From: Sulfurimonas sp. SAG-AH-194-C20
GTDB taxonomy: Bacteria > Campylobacterota > Campylobacteria > Campylobacterales > Sulfurimonadaceae
Assembly: GCF_029215975.1 (NCBI RefSeq)
Contig: NZ_JAEMVD010000001.1
Location: forward strand, 62,001 to 126,000
Direction of reading: 5' to 3'
Length of the DNA: 64,000 nucleotides
Below the pieces are notes generated by a model that searched no databases, was not told where the DNA came from, and saw only the letters and a program-made list of their open reading frames with translations. Positions 1 to 7,924 of this stretch are shown here, in pieces (position 1 is the stretch's first letter; each line of letters begins with the position of its first letter). A program made the translations under genes and the position numbers.

Positions 1-180
1 GATAAGGGTCTTTTAGGAGAAATATTCAAACTTGTTAGAGATATTGAAAAATTTGATTATGATGCCGTGGATAGATTTGAGAAAAAAAATGCTTTAAGAG
101 CAGGTACAATTGAGAAAATTGTATTTGCATCAATACATGAGGTAAATAACTTTGAAAAACCACAAGTAGAATGCTTATAA
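1..180 (+). CDS. C-terminal end of an EAL/HDOD-type signalling protein (partial)
   Basis: The first frame is open from base 1 to a TAA at 178-180, giving 59 codons of a protein whose start lies outside the window. The segment is helical and charged (LLGEIFKLVRDIEKFDYDAV) and resembles the extreme C-terminus of YuxH-like proteins, which join an EAL domain to a modified HD (HDOD) domain. Only the tail is visible, so the family call is inference from pattern. It overlaps the next gene by 10 nt, which implies cotranscription and probable translational coupling. Not in the ORF track because it lacks a start. Confidence 0.45.
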   Translation, partial: DKGLLGEIFKLVRDIEKFDYDAVDRFEKKNALRAGTIEKIVFASIHEVNNFEKPQVECL

Positions 181-941
181 AAATAGATAATATAAATATA
201 CCCGACTTAGAAATATACTCCTCTTTGCGTGAGTCAGCATTTAGGGAAGATGGTAGTTTTATAGCTGACTCTCCAAAGGTTGTGAACCTTGTATTAGAAT
301 CTGATGTAGAGATAAAAAGTATGCTTGCTACACAAGAGTACTATGATGAGTTTTCTGAATTTTTAGAGAGTAAAAACATCCCTAAAAAGTACCTTACAAC
401 TAAAGAAGAGATGAAAAAAATAGTAGGACATAAGATACATCATAACTGTATGATGCACGGTATTCGTCCTTGTGATGTTAGTCTTGAAGACTTAGACGAT
501 GAGGTTTTACTCCTTGATGGCATAACCTCGGCTGAAAATGTTGGCTCGATTGTGAGAAGTTGTGCCGCACTAGGTGTTGGCTCAGTAGTTTTCGCAAATG
601 AAACGCCACACCCCTTTAACCGCCGTGCCCTTCGTGTCTCTATGGGTTACTCAACTTTTATAAAATCACATATGCATACAGATATAAAAAAGACTATAGT
701 GGAACTTCAAAGTAAGGGTTATAGAGTCTTTGCAGCAGAAGTAGCACCTGACTCAACTCCACTCTCTCAAGTACAAACACCAGATAAGTGGGTGCTTGTT
801 ATGGGACATGAAGGTCGAGGAATAGCACAAGATATTTTAGCTCTTTGCGATGAGATAGTTACCATAGAGATGCAAGCGGGTGTGAAAAGTTTTAATGTTG
901 GCGTTGCTGCATCTTTGATGATGTATAAATTCATGAACTAG
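171..941 (+). CDS. SpoU/TrmH-family RNA 2'-O-ribose methyltransferase
   Basis: A 256-residue protein with the three SPOUT motifs of the TrmH/SpoU family: NVGSIVRSCAALG around residues 123-135 (motif 1, catalytic Arg), VLVMGHEGRGI at 208-218 (motif 2) and FNVGVAASLMMY near 241-252 (motif 3), which form the knotted SAM site. The family methylates ribose 2'-OH in tRNA or rRNA; which RNA cannot be told from sequence. The N-terminal 110 residues form a substrate-recognition part. The ATG at 171 overlaps the upstream gene by 10 nt. Length is normal and all motifs are intact. Confidence 0.85.
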   Translation: MLIKIDNINIPDLEIYSSLRESAFREDGSFIADSPKVVNLVLESDVEIKSMLATQEYYDEFSEFLESKNIPKKYLTTKEEMKKIVGHKIHHNCMMHGIRPCDVSLEDLDDEVLLLDGITSAENVGSIVRSCAALGVGSVVFANETPHPFNRRALRVSMGYSTFIKSHMHTDIKKTIVELQSKGYRVFAAEVAPDSTPLSQVQTPDKWVLVMGHEGRGIAQDILALCDEIVTIEMQAGVKSFNVGVAASLMMYKFMN

Positions 942-951
942 CCACAATATA

Positions 952-999
952 CCTTATAATGAGCAAAGCCCATTATAAGGGCAGGGACAAAATGTCCCT
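952..999. terminator. Two adjacent perfect inverted repeats after the SpoU gene
   Basis: CCTTATAATG (952-961) pairs perfectly with CATTATAAGG (971-980) around a 9-nt loop, followed at once by AGGGACA (983-989) and TGTCCCT (993-999) around AAA. They lie between the SpoU stop and the helicase promoter, so a terminator role is likely, although no T-run follows. The second hairpin has the form of a small REP-like palindrome. Confidence 0.45.
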
Positions 1000-1031
1000 A
1001 CAACCCCCTAAAGCTACAAAAAACTATGTTT

Positions 1032-1062
1032 TTGAGAAAAAATCTGTAAAGTCAGATATAAT
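1032..1062 (+). promoter_or_regulatory. Putative sigma-70 promoter of the DEAD-box helicase
   Basis: TTGAGA at 1032-1037 and TATAAT at 1057-1062 are separated by 19 nt, and the helicase ATG lies 18 nt beyond the -10. The -10 is a perfect consensus; the spacing is slightly long. Confidence 0.5.
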
Positions 1063-1080
1063 TACAATAAAGATACTAAT

Positions 1081-2436
1081 ATGAACTTCTCTTCACTCCC
1101 TCTCTCACAAGAAATGCTTACAACACTCGACTCACTTGGATATAAAGATGCTACAGCCATCCAAGAACAAACTCTTCCTCTTATCCTTGATGGTAAAGAT
1201 GTTATCGCTGAGGCAAAAACGGGAAGTGGAAAGACTGCTGCGTTTGGAATAGGGCTACTAGAAAAGCTTGATGTAAAAAGATTTCGTGTGCAGTCACTTG
1301 TCCTTTGTCCTACTCGAGAGCTCGCTGACCAAGTGGCAAAAGAGATTCGTCGTATTGCACGCTTTAAACACAACATTAAGATTTTGATGCTTACTGGTGG
1401 AGAGAGTTTTGGGCGACAGCTCGGCTCTCTTGAACATCAAGCACATATCATCGTGGGTACTCCTGGACGAGTTTTAAAGCACCTAAACAAAGAGAGTTTA
1501 GAACTCTCAAACCTTACAACTCTAGTCCTCGATGAAGCGGACAGAATGTTAGATATGGGTTTTTTAGAAGAGGTTGAGTCTGTGATGGCATTTGCCCCTA
1601 AAGAGCGCCAAACACTACTCTTTTCAGCGACTTATGATGCAGAGATTATAAATATCTCTAAACGCATTCAAAACGATGCTGTAAGTGTTAAAACTACACA
1701 GGTTGAAGTAGCAAATAAAATTACGCAACTGTTTTATGCAACGACTTCAAAAGAAGAGAGTTTTGTAAAAATCCTCTCAGAATTTAAACCTGATAATGTC
1801 ATCGTTTTTACCAACACAAAAGCAGAAGCTAGAGACTTAGCAGAGAACTTACAAAAGAGAAAGATAGACGCACTTGCCATTCACGGAGACTTAGAACAGT
1901 ACGAGAGAAATGATGTTTTAGTACAGTTTGCTAACAAATCATGCCCTATCTTAGTGGCAACTGATGTTGCAGCTCGTGGGCTTGACATAAAAGAACTCTC
2001 GATGGTTGTAAACTTCGACATTCCTTTTGGTCGTGAGACTTACACTCACCGTATAGGGCGAACAGGTCGCGCTGGTGCTGAGGGTGTTGCCATAACACTC
2101 TATACTTCTTTTGAAGCTGAAAAAGCTGATGAGTACAGAGATGCTAATCGTGAGTTTTTAGATGATACAGACTTAAAAGGCTCGACAAACTTTCAACTTA
2201 AACCTCTTTTTGTTACACTAGTCATCGAGGGTGGAAAAAAAGACAAACTTCGTGCTGGAGATTTACTCGGTGCTCTTACTGGTGATGCAGGTTTAAAAGG
2301 AAGTAGTATTGGTAAAATCGACATCTACGATAGACAGGCTTATGTTGCCATAGAGACTCGTTTTATAGATGAAGCAGAAAAAGCTCTTAAAAACGGAAAA
2401 ATCAAAGGAAAAAAGTTTAGTGTTTGGATTTTATAA
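1081..2436 (+). CDS. dbpA: DEAD-box RNA helicase with DbpA-type RNA-binding tail
   Basis: 451 residues. The ATP site is AKTGSGKT (about 45-52), with PTRELADQ (Ia), TPGR (Ib), DEAD (motif II), SAT (III) and HRIGRTGR (VI), so both RecA lobes are complete. The last 75 residues (KLRAGDLLGALTGDAGLKG onward) match the DbpA RNA-binding domain, which in known DbpA directs the helicase to 23S rRNA helix 92 during 50S assembly. The assignment to dbpA rests on that tail. It has its own promoter. The glutathione peroxidase gene follows 52 nt after the stop and may be cotranscribed. Confidence 0.85.
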   Translation: MNFSSLPLSQEMLTTLDSLGYKDATAIQEQTLPLILDGKDVIAEAKTGSGKTAAFGIGLLEKLDVKRFRVQSLVLCPTRELADQVAKEIRRIARFKHNIKILMLTGGESFGRQLGSLEHQAHIIVGTPGRVLKHLNKESLELSNLTTLVLDEADRMLDMGFLEEVESVMAFAPKERQTLLFSATYDAEIINISKRIQNDAVSVKTTQVEVANKITQLFYATTSKEESFVKILSEFKPDNVIVFTNTKAEARDLAENLQKRKIDALAIHGDLEQYERNDVLVQFANKSCPILVATDVAARGLDIKELSMVVNFDIPFGRETYTHRIGRTGRAGAEGVAITLYTSFEAEKADEYRDANREFLDDTDLKGSTNFQLKPLFVTLVIEGGKKDKLRAGDLLGALTGDAGLKGSSIGKIDIYDRQAYVAIETRFIDEAEKALKNGKIKGKKFSVWIL

Positions 2437-2488
2437 GTATTTAATAGTTTTAATAATGGTTCTTTCTTTAAACGCAGGAGAAAATGAG

Positions 2489-2971
2489 ATGAATATATAT
2501 GATTTTAATGTAACAAATATAGAGGGGAAAACTATCTCTATGAGTCAGTACAAAGATAAAGTACTACTCATAGTAAATGTTGCAAGTAAGTGTGGGTTTA
2601 CTCCTCAGTATGAGGGTTTAGAAAAACTTTATGATGAACATAAAGATGATGGTTTTATGGTTTTAGGTTTTCCCTCAAACCAGTTTATGTCACAAGAACC
2701 CGGCTCAAATGAAGAGATAAAATTTTTCTGTCAAAAGACTTATGATGTAGAGTTTGATATGTTTGCAAAAGTAGATGTAAATGGAGACGATACAGCACCA
2801 CTTTATAAGTTCTTAAAAAAAGAGCAGGGTGGTTTTATGTGGATGGATGCCATTAAATGGAACTTCACAAAGTTTTTAGTTGATAGAGATGGAAATGTCA
2901 TCAAACGCTATGGCTCTTCTATTAAACCAGAAGATATAAACGCAGACATCCAAAAACTTTTAGCTAAATGA
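2489..2971 (+). CDS. Cysteine-type glutathione peroxidase
   Basis: 160 residues from the ATG at 2489, which has a good GCAGGAG ribosome site 8 nt upstream. The longer 200-residue reading in the ORF track starts inside the helicase and is rejected. VASKCGFTPQY carries the peroxidatic Cys35 (not selenocysteine), with FPSNQF and WNFTKFL supplying the Gln, Trp and Asn of the family's active site. It reduces hydroperoxides, in most bacterial Cys-type enzymes with thioredoxin rather than glutathione. No signal peptide remains with this start, so it is cytoplasmic. It overlaps the next gene by 4 nt (ATGA). Confidence 0.85.
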   Translation: MNIYDFNVTNIEGKTISMSQYKDKVLLIVNVASKCGFTPQYEGLEKLYDEHKDDGFMVLGFPSNQFMSQEPGSNEEIKFFCQKTYDVEFDMFAKVDVNGDDTAPLYKFLKKEQGGFMWMDAIKWNFTKFLVDRDGNVIKRYGSSIKPEDINADIQKLLAK

Positions 2972-3477
2972 AACTAAAGTATTTAAACCACTATCCAGAG
3001 CAGACTCAAACGCAGGTTATAAAACTCATAGAGTCTGGTAACTTACACAAGCACCTTTTAAAAAAGTATCCCTCTTCGCACAACATGAAAAATGATAAAG
3101 CCCTTTTTAAATACACTATGGATATTAAAAACGAGTACATAAAAAAATCCCCACCACTGAGTAAGACACTCTATGATGGAAAGATAAATGTCATACATAA
3201 TGCACTGGGAACTCACCACTTTATCTCTCGTGTTCAGGGTAACAAACTCAAAGCAAAAAACGAGATACGAGTCGCTTCTATGTTTAAGAGTGTTCCCAAA
3301 GAGTTTTTAGAGATGATAGTAGTACATGAACTCGCTCACTTTAAAGAAAAAGAGCACAATAAAGCTTTTTACAAACTCTGTGAATACATGCAGCCAAACT
3401 ATCATCAAGTGGAGTTCGACCTGCGTTTGTACTTAACTCATGTAGATATGGAAGGTAAACTTAAAGAGTGGACATAG
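2968..3477 (+). CDS. YgjP-like zinc metallopeptidase (DUF45/WLM type)
   Basis: 169 residues with the zinc motif HELAH at 120-124 and a probable third ligand in EKEHNKAF (His130), followed by an aromatic C-terminal tail, as in the YgjP-like predicted metal-dependent hydrolases. Substrate unknown. It overlaps the glutathione peroxidase stop by 4 nt, so the two are translationally coupled, but the functional link is unclear. It runs 17 nt into the convergent gene that follows. Confidence 0.75.
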   Translation: MKLKYLNHYPEQTQTQVIKLIESGNLHKHLLKKYPSSHNMKNDKALFKYTMDIKNEYIKKSPPLSKTLYDGKINVIHNALGTHHFISRVQGNKLKAKNEIRVASMFKSVPKEFLEMIVVHELAHFKEKEHNKAFYKLCEYMQPNYHQVEFDLRLYLTHVDMEGKLKEWT

Positions 3478-3796
3478 TCTCAATGTCGACAAGTTCGACT
3501 CTCTCACACTCTTTTTTTAAGAGTTTTTTGTTTTGAGCATCTTCTTCTGCAAGGTCAAGTAAGTCAGCAAAGTCATCTTTTTGTACTTCAAAAGTATGTA
3601 ACTCTTTTTGTGTCTGTATCTTAATGACAGACTCATTTGGCTCTGCGTTTAGTATGAGGTTCCTAAAACCTTTAGCATATTCACTTTTAATGATTTTAGC
3701 TATTTTTTCATTTGATAGTAGGTCATTGAGTGTTAATTCTTTGTTTAAGTCTGCTTTACATAAAATTTTATAAGTTACCAAAATAGTCCCTTTCAT
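3461..3796 (-). CDS. Small conserved-looking protein of unknown function
   Basis: 111 residues, acidic, no signal peptide or membrane segment. The ATG at 3796 has AAGGA 5 nt upstream on the minus strand, supporting the start. The composition is ordinary for the genome and the reading frame has coding character, but I recognise no domain. It converges with and overlaps the YgjP-like gene by 17 nt. Confidence 0.6.
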   Translation of the reverse strand: MKGTILVTYKILCKADLNKELTLNDLLSNEKIAKIIKSEYAKGFRNLILNAEPNESVIKIQTQKELHTFEVQKDDFADLLDLAEEDAQNKKLLKKECERVELVDIETMSTL

Positions 3797-3889
3797 ATAT
3801 AGTCCTTGATTAGTTAATATAGAATTTTACTCAAATTTATAAAAAAACTTAAGATATATGACATTTTGCAATACAATGAAAATATTTAT

Positions 3890-4348
3890 TTAATCCATCC
3901 ACTTTCTAGGATCGTAACCATCACTTGGGCGGGTAACCTCTTTTCTCTCTAATGTTTTTACCATTAAAGTGTCTTTTAGATGAGTAAAACCAAATTTTTC
4001 ATAAAAACTTATAAGTGAAGCTTCTCCATAAGTCTCAGCTTCAAGTCTTTCATAAACAACTCCAGCTTCAAGTAAGAACTGCTCTATCATGGCACGAGCT
4101 ACTCCTTTTCTTCTGTACTCAGGTTTTACAGCTAAGCTGAGTTGTGGAGTTTTACTTTCAAGCTCTCTTGTCCAGATAGCCCCTACGATCACATTGTCAA
4201 CAAGTGCATAGAGCCCCATATCTTTAGGTGTTAAACCGTAAAAGTCGTAGTATATGTTAAGGTTATCGGCTGGTTTGTGGGCGTAGCTTACCATGTCTTT
4301 TGCTATTTTACTTTCACTTGAACGGAGGAAATAAAGTGTAGGGGTCAT
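3890..4348 (-). CDS. GNAT-family N-acetyltransferase
   Basis: 152 residues. The acetyl-CoA pyrophosphate-binding motif A is clear at VKPEYRRKGVARAMIEQF (Q/RxxGxG/A form), preceded by a VDNVIVGAIWTRE beta strand and followed by EKFGF near the C-terminus, the usual GNAT order. Substrate cannot be predicted. It is divergent from the 68-residue gene at 4418, with the strong promoter of that gene between them. Confidence 0.8.
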   Translation of the reverse strand: MTPTLYFLRSSESKIAKDMVSYAHKPADNLNIYYDFYGLTPKDMGLYALVDNVIVGAIWTRELESKTPQLSLAVKPEYRRKGVARAMIEQFLLEAGVVYERLEAETYGEASLISFYEKFGFTHLKDTLMVKTLERKEVTRPSDGYDPRKWMD

Positions 4349-4359
4349 AAAGTCTCTTT

Positions 4360-4388
4360 TTGAAATTGTACTATATTTGTGCTATAAT
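4360..4388 (+). promoter_or_regulatory. Strong sigma-70 promoter
   Basis: TTGAAA (4360-4365), a 17-nt spacer and TATAAT (4383-4388), followed by GAAGGAG and the ATG at 4418. Near-consensus in all three parts. Confidence 0.7.
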
Positions 4389-4417
4389 TATTGTATAAAC
4401 ATTTGAAGGAGTATGTT

Positions 4418-4624
4418 ATGCAAGTAGCTCAGTATACATTCCAGTCGCCTTCAACGAGTCAGGTACAAGTTGGAAGATTGGATCCAAGTTCTGTAAAAGA
4501 AGAAAAATCAGCATCAGCACCCGCAAGTGACCAAACACAGGCAAAAGCCCAAAGCTTTGTAGCAACACAAGTCCAAGAGGTCAAACCAACTGTTAACTCA
4601 AATAGTATTGATGTTTATGCTTGA
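4418..4624 (+). CDS. Small Gln/Ser-rich protein of unknown function
   Basis: 68 residues from ATG 4418, chosen over the TTG at 4391 because GAAGGAG sits 6 nt before it. The protein is rich in Gln, Ser, Val and Ala, has no hydrophobic segment and looks disordered. I recognise no family. The near-consensus promoter upstream suggests that it is well expressed. Its end overlaps the convergent hydrolase gene by 10 nt. Confidence 0.6.
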   Translation: MQVAQYTFQSPSTSQVQVGRLDPSSVKEEKSASAPASDQTQAKAQSFVATQVQEVKPTVNSNSIDVYA

Positions 4625-5172
4625 GTTGAAGTAAACAGTTTACTTTTTAACTCACTAAGCATCCACGGCCACTCCCCAAATCCACTATCAGCATTTATAT
4701 GTCCAGCATTTTGTAAGACTTTGAGTTCTACACCTAACTCTTTTTGAAGTTTTTGCAGTTCTTGCATACTCATATAGGGGTCATTGCTTGAGCCTATAAG
4801 TAAGACCTCTTTAGCAAACAAGTTTTTTGGTGTTTTGCAAGGGAAAAACTCTTCTATCTCTTGGACTTTGCAGTTCATACTTGGTGGTGCAACTAGATAG
4901 AGCTGAGTGATAGTTTTAAGAGTCGTGGTGTTAGCTAGATGAAACCAGAGAGTGTTTGCGAGAGAGTGACAGATAACGATGTCGGGTTTGAAATCTTCTA
5001 GTGCCTCTTGTAGCTCTTTTTTCCAAACATCAAGTTTGGGTGCATCAAAGTTAGAAAAACGCAGGAAGTTTACACAGCCATACTCTTGTGCAAGGGCACT
5101 CGCAAGGTTTGCTTGCCAATGAGGGGAGTCACTACCACCCCAACCATGGAGTAAGAGAACCTTTTTACTCAT
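4615..5172 (-). CDS. RBBP9/YdeN-family alpha/beta serine hydrolase
   Basis: 185 residues of the small alpha/beta-hydrolase type: oxyanion segment LLLHGWGGSDSPHWQ at the N-terminus, nucleophile elbow ICHSLAN (Ser in a C-H-S-L-A form where most have G-H-S-L-G), and NAGHINADSGFGEWP carrying the catalytic His. This layout is that of RBBP9/YdeN proteins; natural substrate unknown. It starts 3 nt after the DUF234 gene stop, so the two are likely one operon. Confidence 0.8.
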   Translation of the reverse strand: MSKKVLLLHGWGGSDSPHWQANLASALAQEYGCVNFLRFSNFDAPKLDVWKKELQEALEDFKPDIVICHSLANTLWFHLANTTTLKTITQLYLVAPPSMNCKVQEIEEFFPCKTPKNLFAKEVLLIGSSNDPYMSMQELQKLQKELGVELKVLQNAGHINADSGFGEWPWMLSELKSKLFTSTQA

Positions 5173-5175
5173 TTT

Positions 5176-5943
5176 TTACTCGACAAGCTTTTTAAAGTTT
5201 TTAAGTGTGATGAGTCTGAGTTTGTCAGATTTTAGCTCTTTTAACTCTTTTGAAAAGCCATTTTTTGCGACTATAACTAAGATATCCGCTTTGATGCCAG
5301 CCGTTTTACAAGTCTCTTGGAGTTTTGTGAGCTCACTTTTTTTGATTTTAGCATTTGAGTACCTACATACTCCTGCAATAATCTGCTTAGAAGTAGTTTT
5401 CGCATAAATATCTAACTCCACGCTCTCTTCAAAGTATGGACGAATCTCTTTAATCCTATCTTCTTTAAAGTTGAGTTTTATAAGTTCATACGAGAGTTGA
5501 GTAAATGTGAGGTGCATAAAGTCACTACCGCGTTTTTCATAGCGTTCTATGAGCTCTGCATAATCGCCATCTCTGATACCTTTAAAAATAGGAGAAATAA
5601 AAGCAAACCAAAATCTTAAAAATGGCGAGTTAAAAATAGCTGTTTGTTTAAAAACACGAATGATTTTAGCTTCACTAAGTTCAAAGATAGCATTTTCACC
5701 TAGCTCTTTAGAAACACCAGCACGCTTAAACGCAGTCTGTAAACGCGAGTCTCCCATCGCTAAACCCGTTAGAATGGAGTGGTGAAGAGGAAGACCATCT
5801 GTAAGTTCAGTGATGTCATTACGAATGTACCTAAAAGCAGGAAGGATAAACTCTTGGATAAGTTCTACAGACTCTTTTGACATGTCCATTTTATCCCAAT
5901 CTACACCACCAAAAATAGAAAACTTCTCTATTGCTGTCTCCAT
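5176..5943 (-). CDS. DUF234-type protein (start region unusual)
   Basis: 255 residues from ATG 5943. The C-terminal half (SPFLRFWFAFISP through ELDIYAKTTSKQIIAGVCRY) matches the DUF234 nuclease-like domain usually found behind archaeal-type ATPases, but here without an ATPase. The reading frame has clear coding character for 24 more codons upstream of this ATG (including EQFKTFYKEHNPQD), then meets an in-frame TAA at 6016-6018, beyond which an in-frame ATG lies at 6037-6039. Either the true start is a non-standard codon or the gene carries a nonsense mutation. Confidence 0.65.
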   Translation of the reverse strand: METAIEKFSIFGGVDWDKMDMSKESVELIQEFILPAFRYIRNDITELTDGLPLHHSILTGLAMGDSRLQTAFKRAGVSKELGENAIFELSEAKIIRVFKQTAIFNSPFLRFWFAFISPIFKGIRDGDYAELIERYEKRGSDFMHLTFTQLSYELIKLNFKEDRIKEIRPYFEESVELDIYAKTTSKQIIAGVCRYSNAKIKKSELTKLQETCKTAGIKADILVIVAKNGFSKELKELKSDKLRLITLKNFKKLVE

Positions 5944-6072
5944 ATCTTGAGGGTTGTGTTCTTTATAAAATGTTTTAAACTGCTCTAGTAGAGTATCTTT
6001 ACTTAGTATGATGGGTTAGCCTTTTAATCTTTGTGACATTATACAATAACTTTATTTTACATATTTTTATGA

Positions 6073-6105
6073 CTACACAAAGACTACACACTTTTTATGT
6101 AGAAT
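6073..6105 (+). promoter_or_regulatory. Copper-box promoter 1 (direct repeat plus -10)
   Basis: GACTACACA is repeated perfectly 11 bp apart (7-mers CTACACA at 6073 and 6084), and TAGAAT begins exactly 16 nt after the second 7-mer start. The same geometry recurs at six other promoters in the window. Drives the CGAGKCG peptide gene at 6134. Confidence 0.75.
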
Positions 6106-6133
6106 ACCTCTAAACAAACAAAAGGAAGTCAAA

Positions 6134-6394
6134 ATGTCAAAATTAAATCTTACAGCTCTACTTTTAGGAGCAGCGTTATTTACAGGTCTTGGTGCAGTTA
6201 GTTTAAGTGCTGAAGATATGAAGTGTGGTGCAGGTAAATGCGGTGGTGAAACAAAAGAAAGTCCAGCGAAGAAATGTGGTGCTGGAAAATGTGGTGGTTC
6301 AGATAAGAAGTGTGGTGATGATAAAAAGAAGAGTAAAAAAGCAGCTACTAAATGTGGTGCAGGTAAGACTACAGGTAAATGTGGTTCTAAATAG
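6134..6394 (+). CDS. Exported Cys-rich CGAGKCG-repeat protein, probable metal-binding peptide
   Basis: 86 residues: a signal peptide (TALLLGAALFTGLGAVSLSA) and then a Lys/Gly/Cys tail with CGAGKCG twice and further KCG, CGAGK and KCGSK units. The AGKCG units resemble the EGKCG motifs of HvfA/bufferin RiPP precursors, whose cysteines are converted by DUF692-DUF2063 enzymes into copper-binding oxazolone/thioamide groups; those enzymes are not in this window. Without modification it could still bind copper by thiols. Its promoter has the shared copper box, and a second CGAGKCG protein lies in the copper locus at 14.3 kb. Confidence 0.75.
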   Translation: MSKLNLTALLLGAALFTGLGAVSLSAEDMKCGAGKCGGETKESPAKKCGAGKCGGSDKKCGDDKKKSKKAATKCGAGKTTGKCGSK

Positions 6395-6404
6395 TCGTAC
6401 TTAA

Positions 6405-6429
6405 TTGAAGCTATATTTTATAGCTTCAA
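6405..6429. terminator. Bidirectional terminator hairpin
   Basis: TTGAAGCTATA (6405-6415), loop TTT, TATAGCTTCAA (6419-6429): a perfect 11-bp stem between two convergent genes, overlapping the stop of the minus-strand gene. Confidence 0.7.
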
Positions 6430-7281
6430 CTTCATTCTATCCTCAGCAAAAATAACTTCACCTTTATAAACCTTTTTAATCAATGCTTTAGTCTGCTTCT
6501 CCAAGCCTATAGTCCTCTTCATCCTATGTGTCAATAAAACTTTTTTTACTCGTGTAGACTTTGCAATATATGCAATACTTGATGGTTTCATATGAAGTTG
6601 TATCGCATAACCAGAAGCATTTTGAGGAACTGCATGGTGGGCTACAAAAAGGTCTGCATTTCTTGCAAGATGGCTGAGAGTATTATCTGCATCATTTGTG
6701 TCTCCACTTATGATGATACTTTTGTCTCCTATGTCTATTCTCAATGCTAGTGCTGGAATGATACCGTGATGAACAGGCAAGAGAGTAAGTTTGAAGTCTT
6801 TGTACTCTCTGACACTAAGTGCTTTTATATCTATGGGCAAGATTTCAAAAGAGTCACTAGAAGGTGTTAAAATGTCATTCATATACCTATAAGCACCATT
6901 TTTACCAAAAAGATTTTCTAGAAACTCACTTGTTGAAGGAAAATACTCATTGCCATTAGGTGCGATTATATCAAGCTTTTCACTTCGACTAGAGAAAAAA
7001 CCAGCTTTCATAAATGCAGGTAGATCAACACTGTGGTCGATATGAAGGTGTGTGAGAACAACAGCTTCAAGGTCTTGTAGTTTTGCCCCACTTTGCTCAT
7101 ACTGGAGCATTGAGCCACTTCCCATATCTACAAGAAGGCGTGCTTTTCCATCTATCCATAAAAGATAAGAGGTACTTGCTCTGCCATCTAGTTCAGGACC
7201 ACCTGATCCCAATACTTCAAACTTTACTTCACTCGCATATATAAAGCAACTCAAAAGTAGTAGTAAAAAAAACTGTTTCAT
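6418..7281 (-). CDS. Exported metallo-beta-lactamase-fold hydrolase
   Basis: About 287 residues from the ATG at 7281 (MKQFFLLLLLSCFIYASE), preferred over the ATG at 7296 because GGAG lies 9 nt before it. The signal peptide is followed by the metallo-beta-lactamase fold with THLHIDHSVD (metal ligands), PVHHG, ISGDTND and a late LLTHRM His, in RNase Z/arylsulfatase-like order. The secretion signal argues against tRNA processing; a periplasmic hydrolase is more likely. It is convergent with the CGAGKCG gene and shares its terminator. Confidence 0.8.
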   Translation of the reverse strand: MKQFFLLLLLSCFIYASEVKFEVLGSGGPELDGRASTSYLLWIDGKARLLVDMGSGSMLQYEQSGAKLQDLEAVVLTHLHIDHSVDLPAFMKAGFFSSRSEKLDIIAPNGNEYFPSTSEFLENLFGKNGAYRYMNDILTPSSDSFEILPIDIKALSVREYKDFKLTLLPVHHGIIPALALRIDIGDKSIIISGDTNDADNTLSHLARNADLFVAHHAVPQNASGYAIQLHMKPSSIAYIAKSTRVKKVLLTHRMKRTIGLEKQTKALIKKVYKGEVIFAEDRMKLKL

Positions 7282-7348
7282 ATTTGTTATCTCCATTTTA
7301 AGTATTGTTTAGTATAACACAGATACTTCTCAAGCTTTATCCAAATCG

Positions 7349-7381
7349 CTACACATATCTTACACACTTAGGGAGTACAAT
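7349..7381 (+). promoter_or_regulatory. Copper-box promoter 2
   Basis: CTACACA (7349-7355) and TTACACA (7360-7366), 11 bp apart, with TACAAT starting 16 nt after the second. Drives the DoxX/glutamate-synthase-like pair. Confidence 0.7.
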
Positions 7382-7411
7382 ACCTCCAAGATTAAACATT
7401 AGGAGTTTATT

Positions 7412-7921
7412 ATGTGTATTAAAGATATATATAAAGAGTTTACAAGACTGAGCGAGTATACAAAATCGGCAGGTTTACTGTCACTGAGACTAATTTTAGC
7501 ATATACTTTTTTTGCACCAGCAATGATGAAGTGGAATGATATAGGCTCAGTAGCACAGTGGTTTGAGTACATGGGCATACCATTTCCAACACTCAATGCT
7601 TACATGGCTGCATCGACTGAGATGTTAGGTGTAGTTCTTCTAACTTTAGGTCTACTAACTCGTTTTATCTCTATTCCTCTTATCATTATCATGTTTGTGG
7701 CTATTGCAACTGTTCATGGTGAAAATGGTTTCGCTTTTGTCAATGAAGCAATCTCTTTTAGTGATGCTTATGTTAATGGAGAAAAGGTAAGCGGAACACT
7801 TATTGGACTTCAAAATGGTTACGAGTTAGTTCTGTACTACACGCTAATGTTATTTGTACTAGTTGGAAGTGGTGCAGGTAAATTTTCTCTTGATAGATTA
7901 CTGTTTGGGGAGAAAAACTAA
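7412..7921 (+). CDS. DoxX-family membrane protein
   Basis: 169 residues with four predicted membrane segments (LSLRLILAYTFFAPAMMKW, STEMLGVVLLTLGLL, FISIPLIIIMFVAIATVHG, LYYTLMLFVLVGSG) in the DoxX arrangement. DoxX relatives called HvfX accompany HvfA-type copper-binding RiPPs, and this gene shares a promoter type with the CGAGKCG gene 1 kb upstream; whether it belongs to that class is inference. ATG at 7412 follows TTAGGAG. The FMN enzyme begins 3 nt after its stop. Confidence 0.8.
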   Translation: MCIKDIYKEFTRLSEYTKSAGLLSLRLILAYTFFAPAMMKWNDIGSVAQWFEYMGIPFPTLNAYMAASTEMLGVVLLTLGLLTRFISIPLIIIMFVAIATVHGENGFAFVNEAISFSDAYVNGEKVSGTLIGLQNGYELVLYYTLMLFVLVGSGAGKFSLDRLLFGEKN

Positions 7922-7924
7922 AAG

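Noticed and set aside
2369-2488. Longer N-terminus for the glutathione peroxidase
   Set aside because: It would begin inside the helicase gene; the ATG at 2489 has a good ribosome site and gives the normal family length.
2581-2600. Selenocysteine in the glutathione peroxidase
   Set aside because: The active-site codon is TGT (Cys), not TGA, so no recoding is needed.
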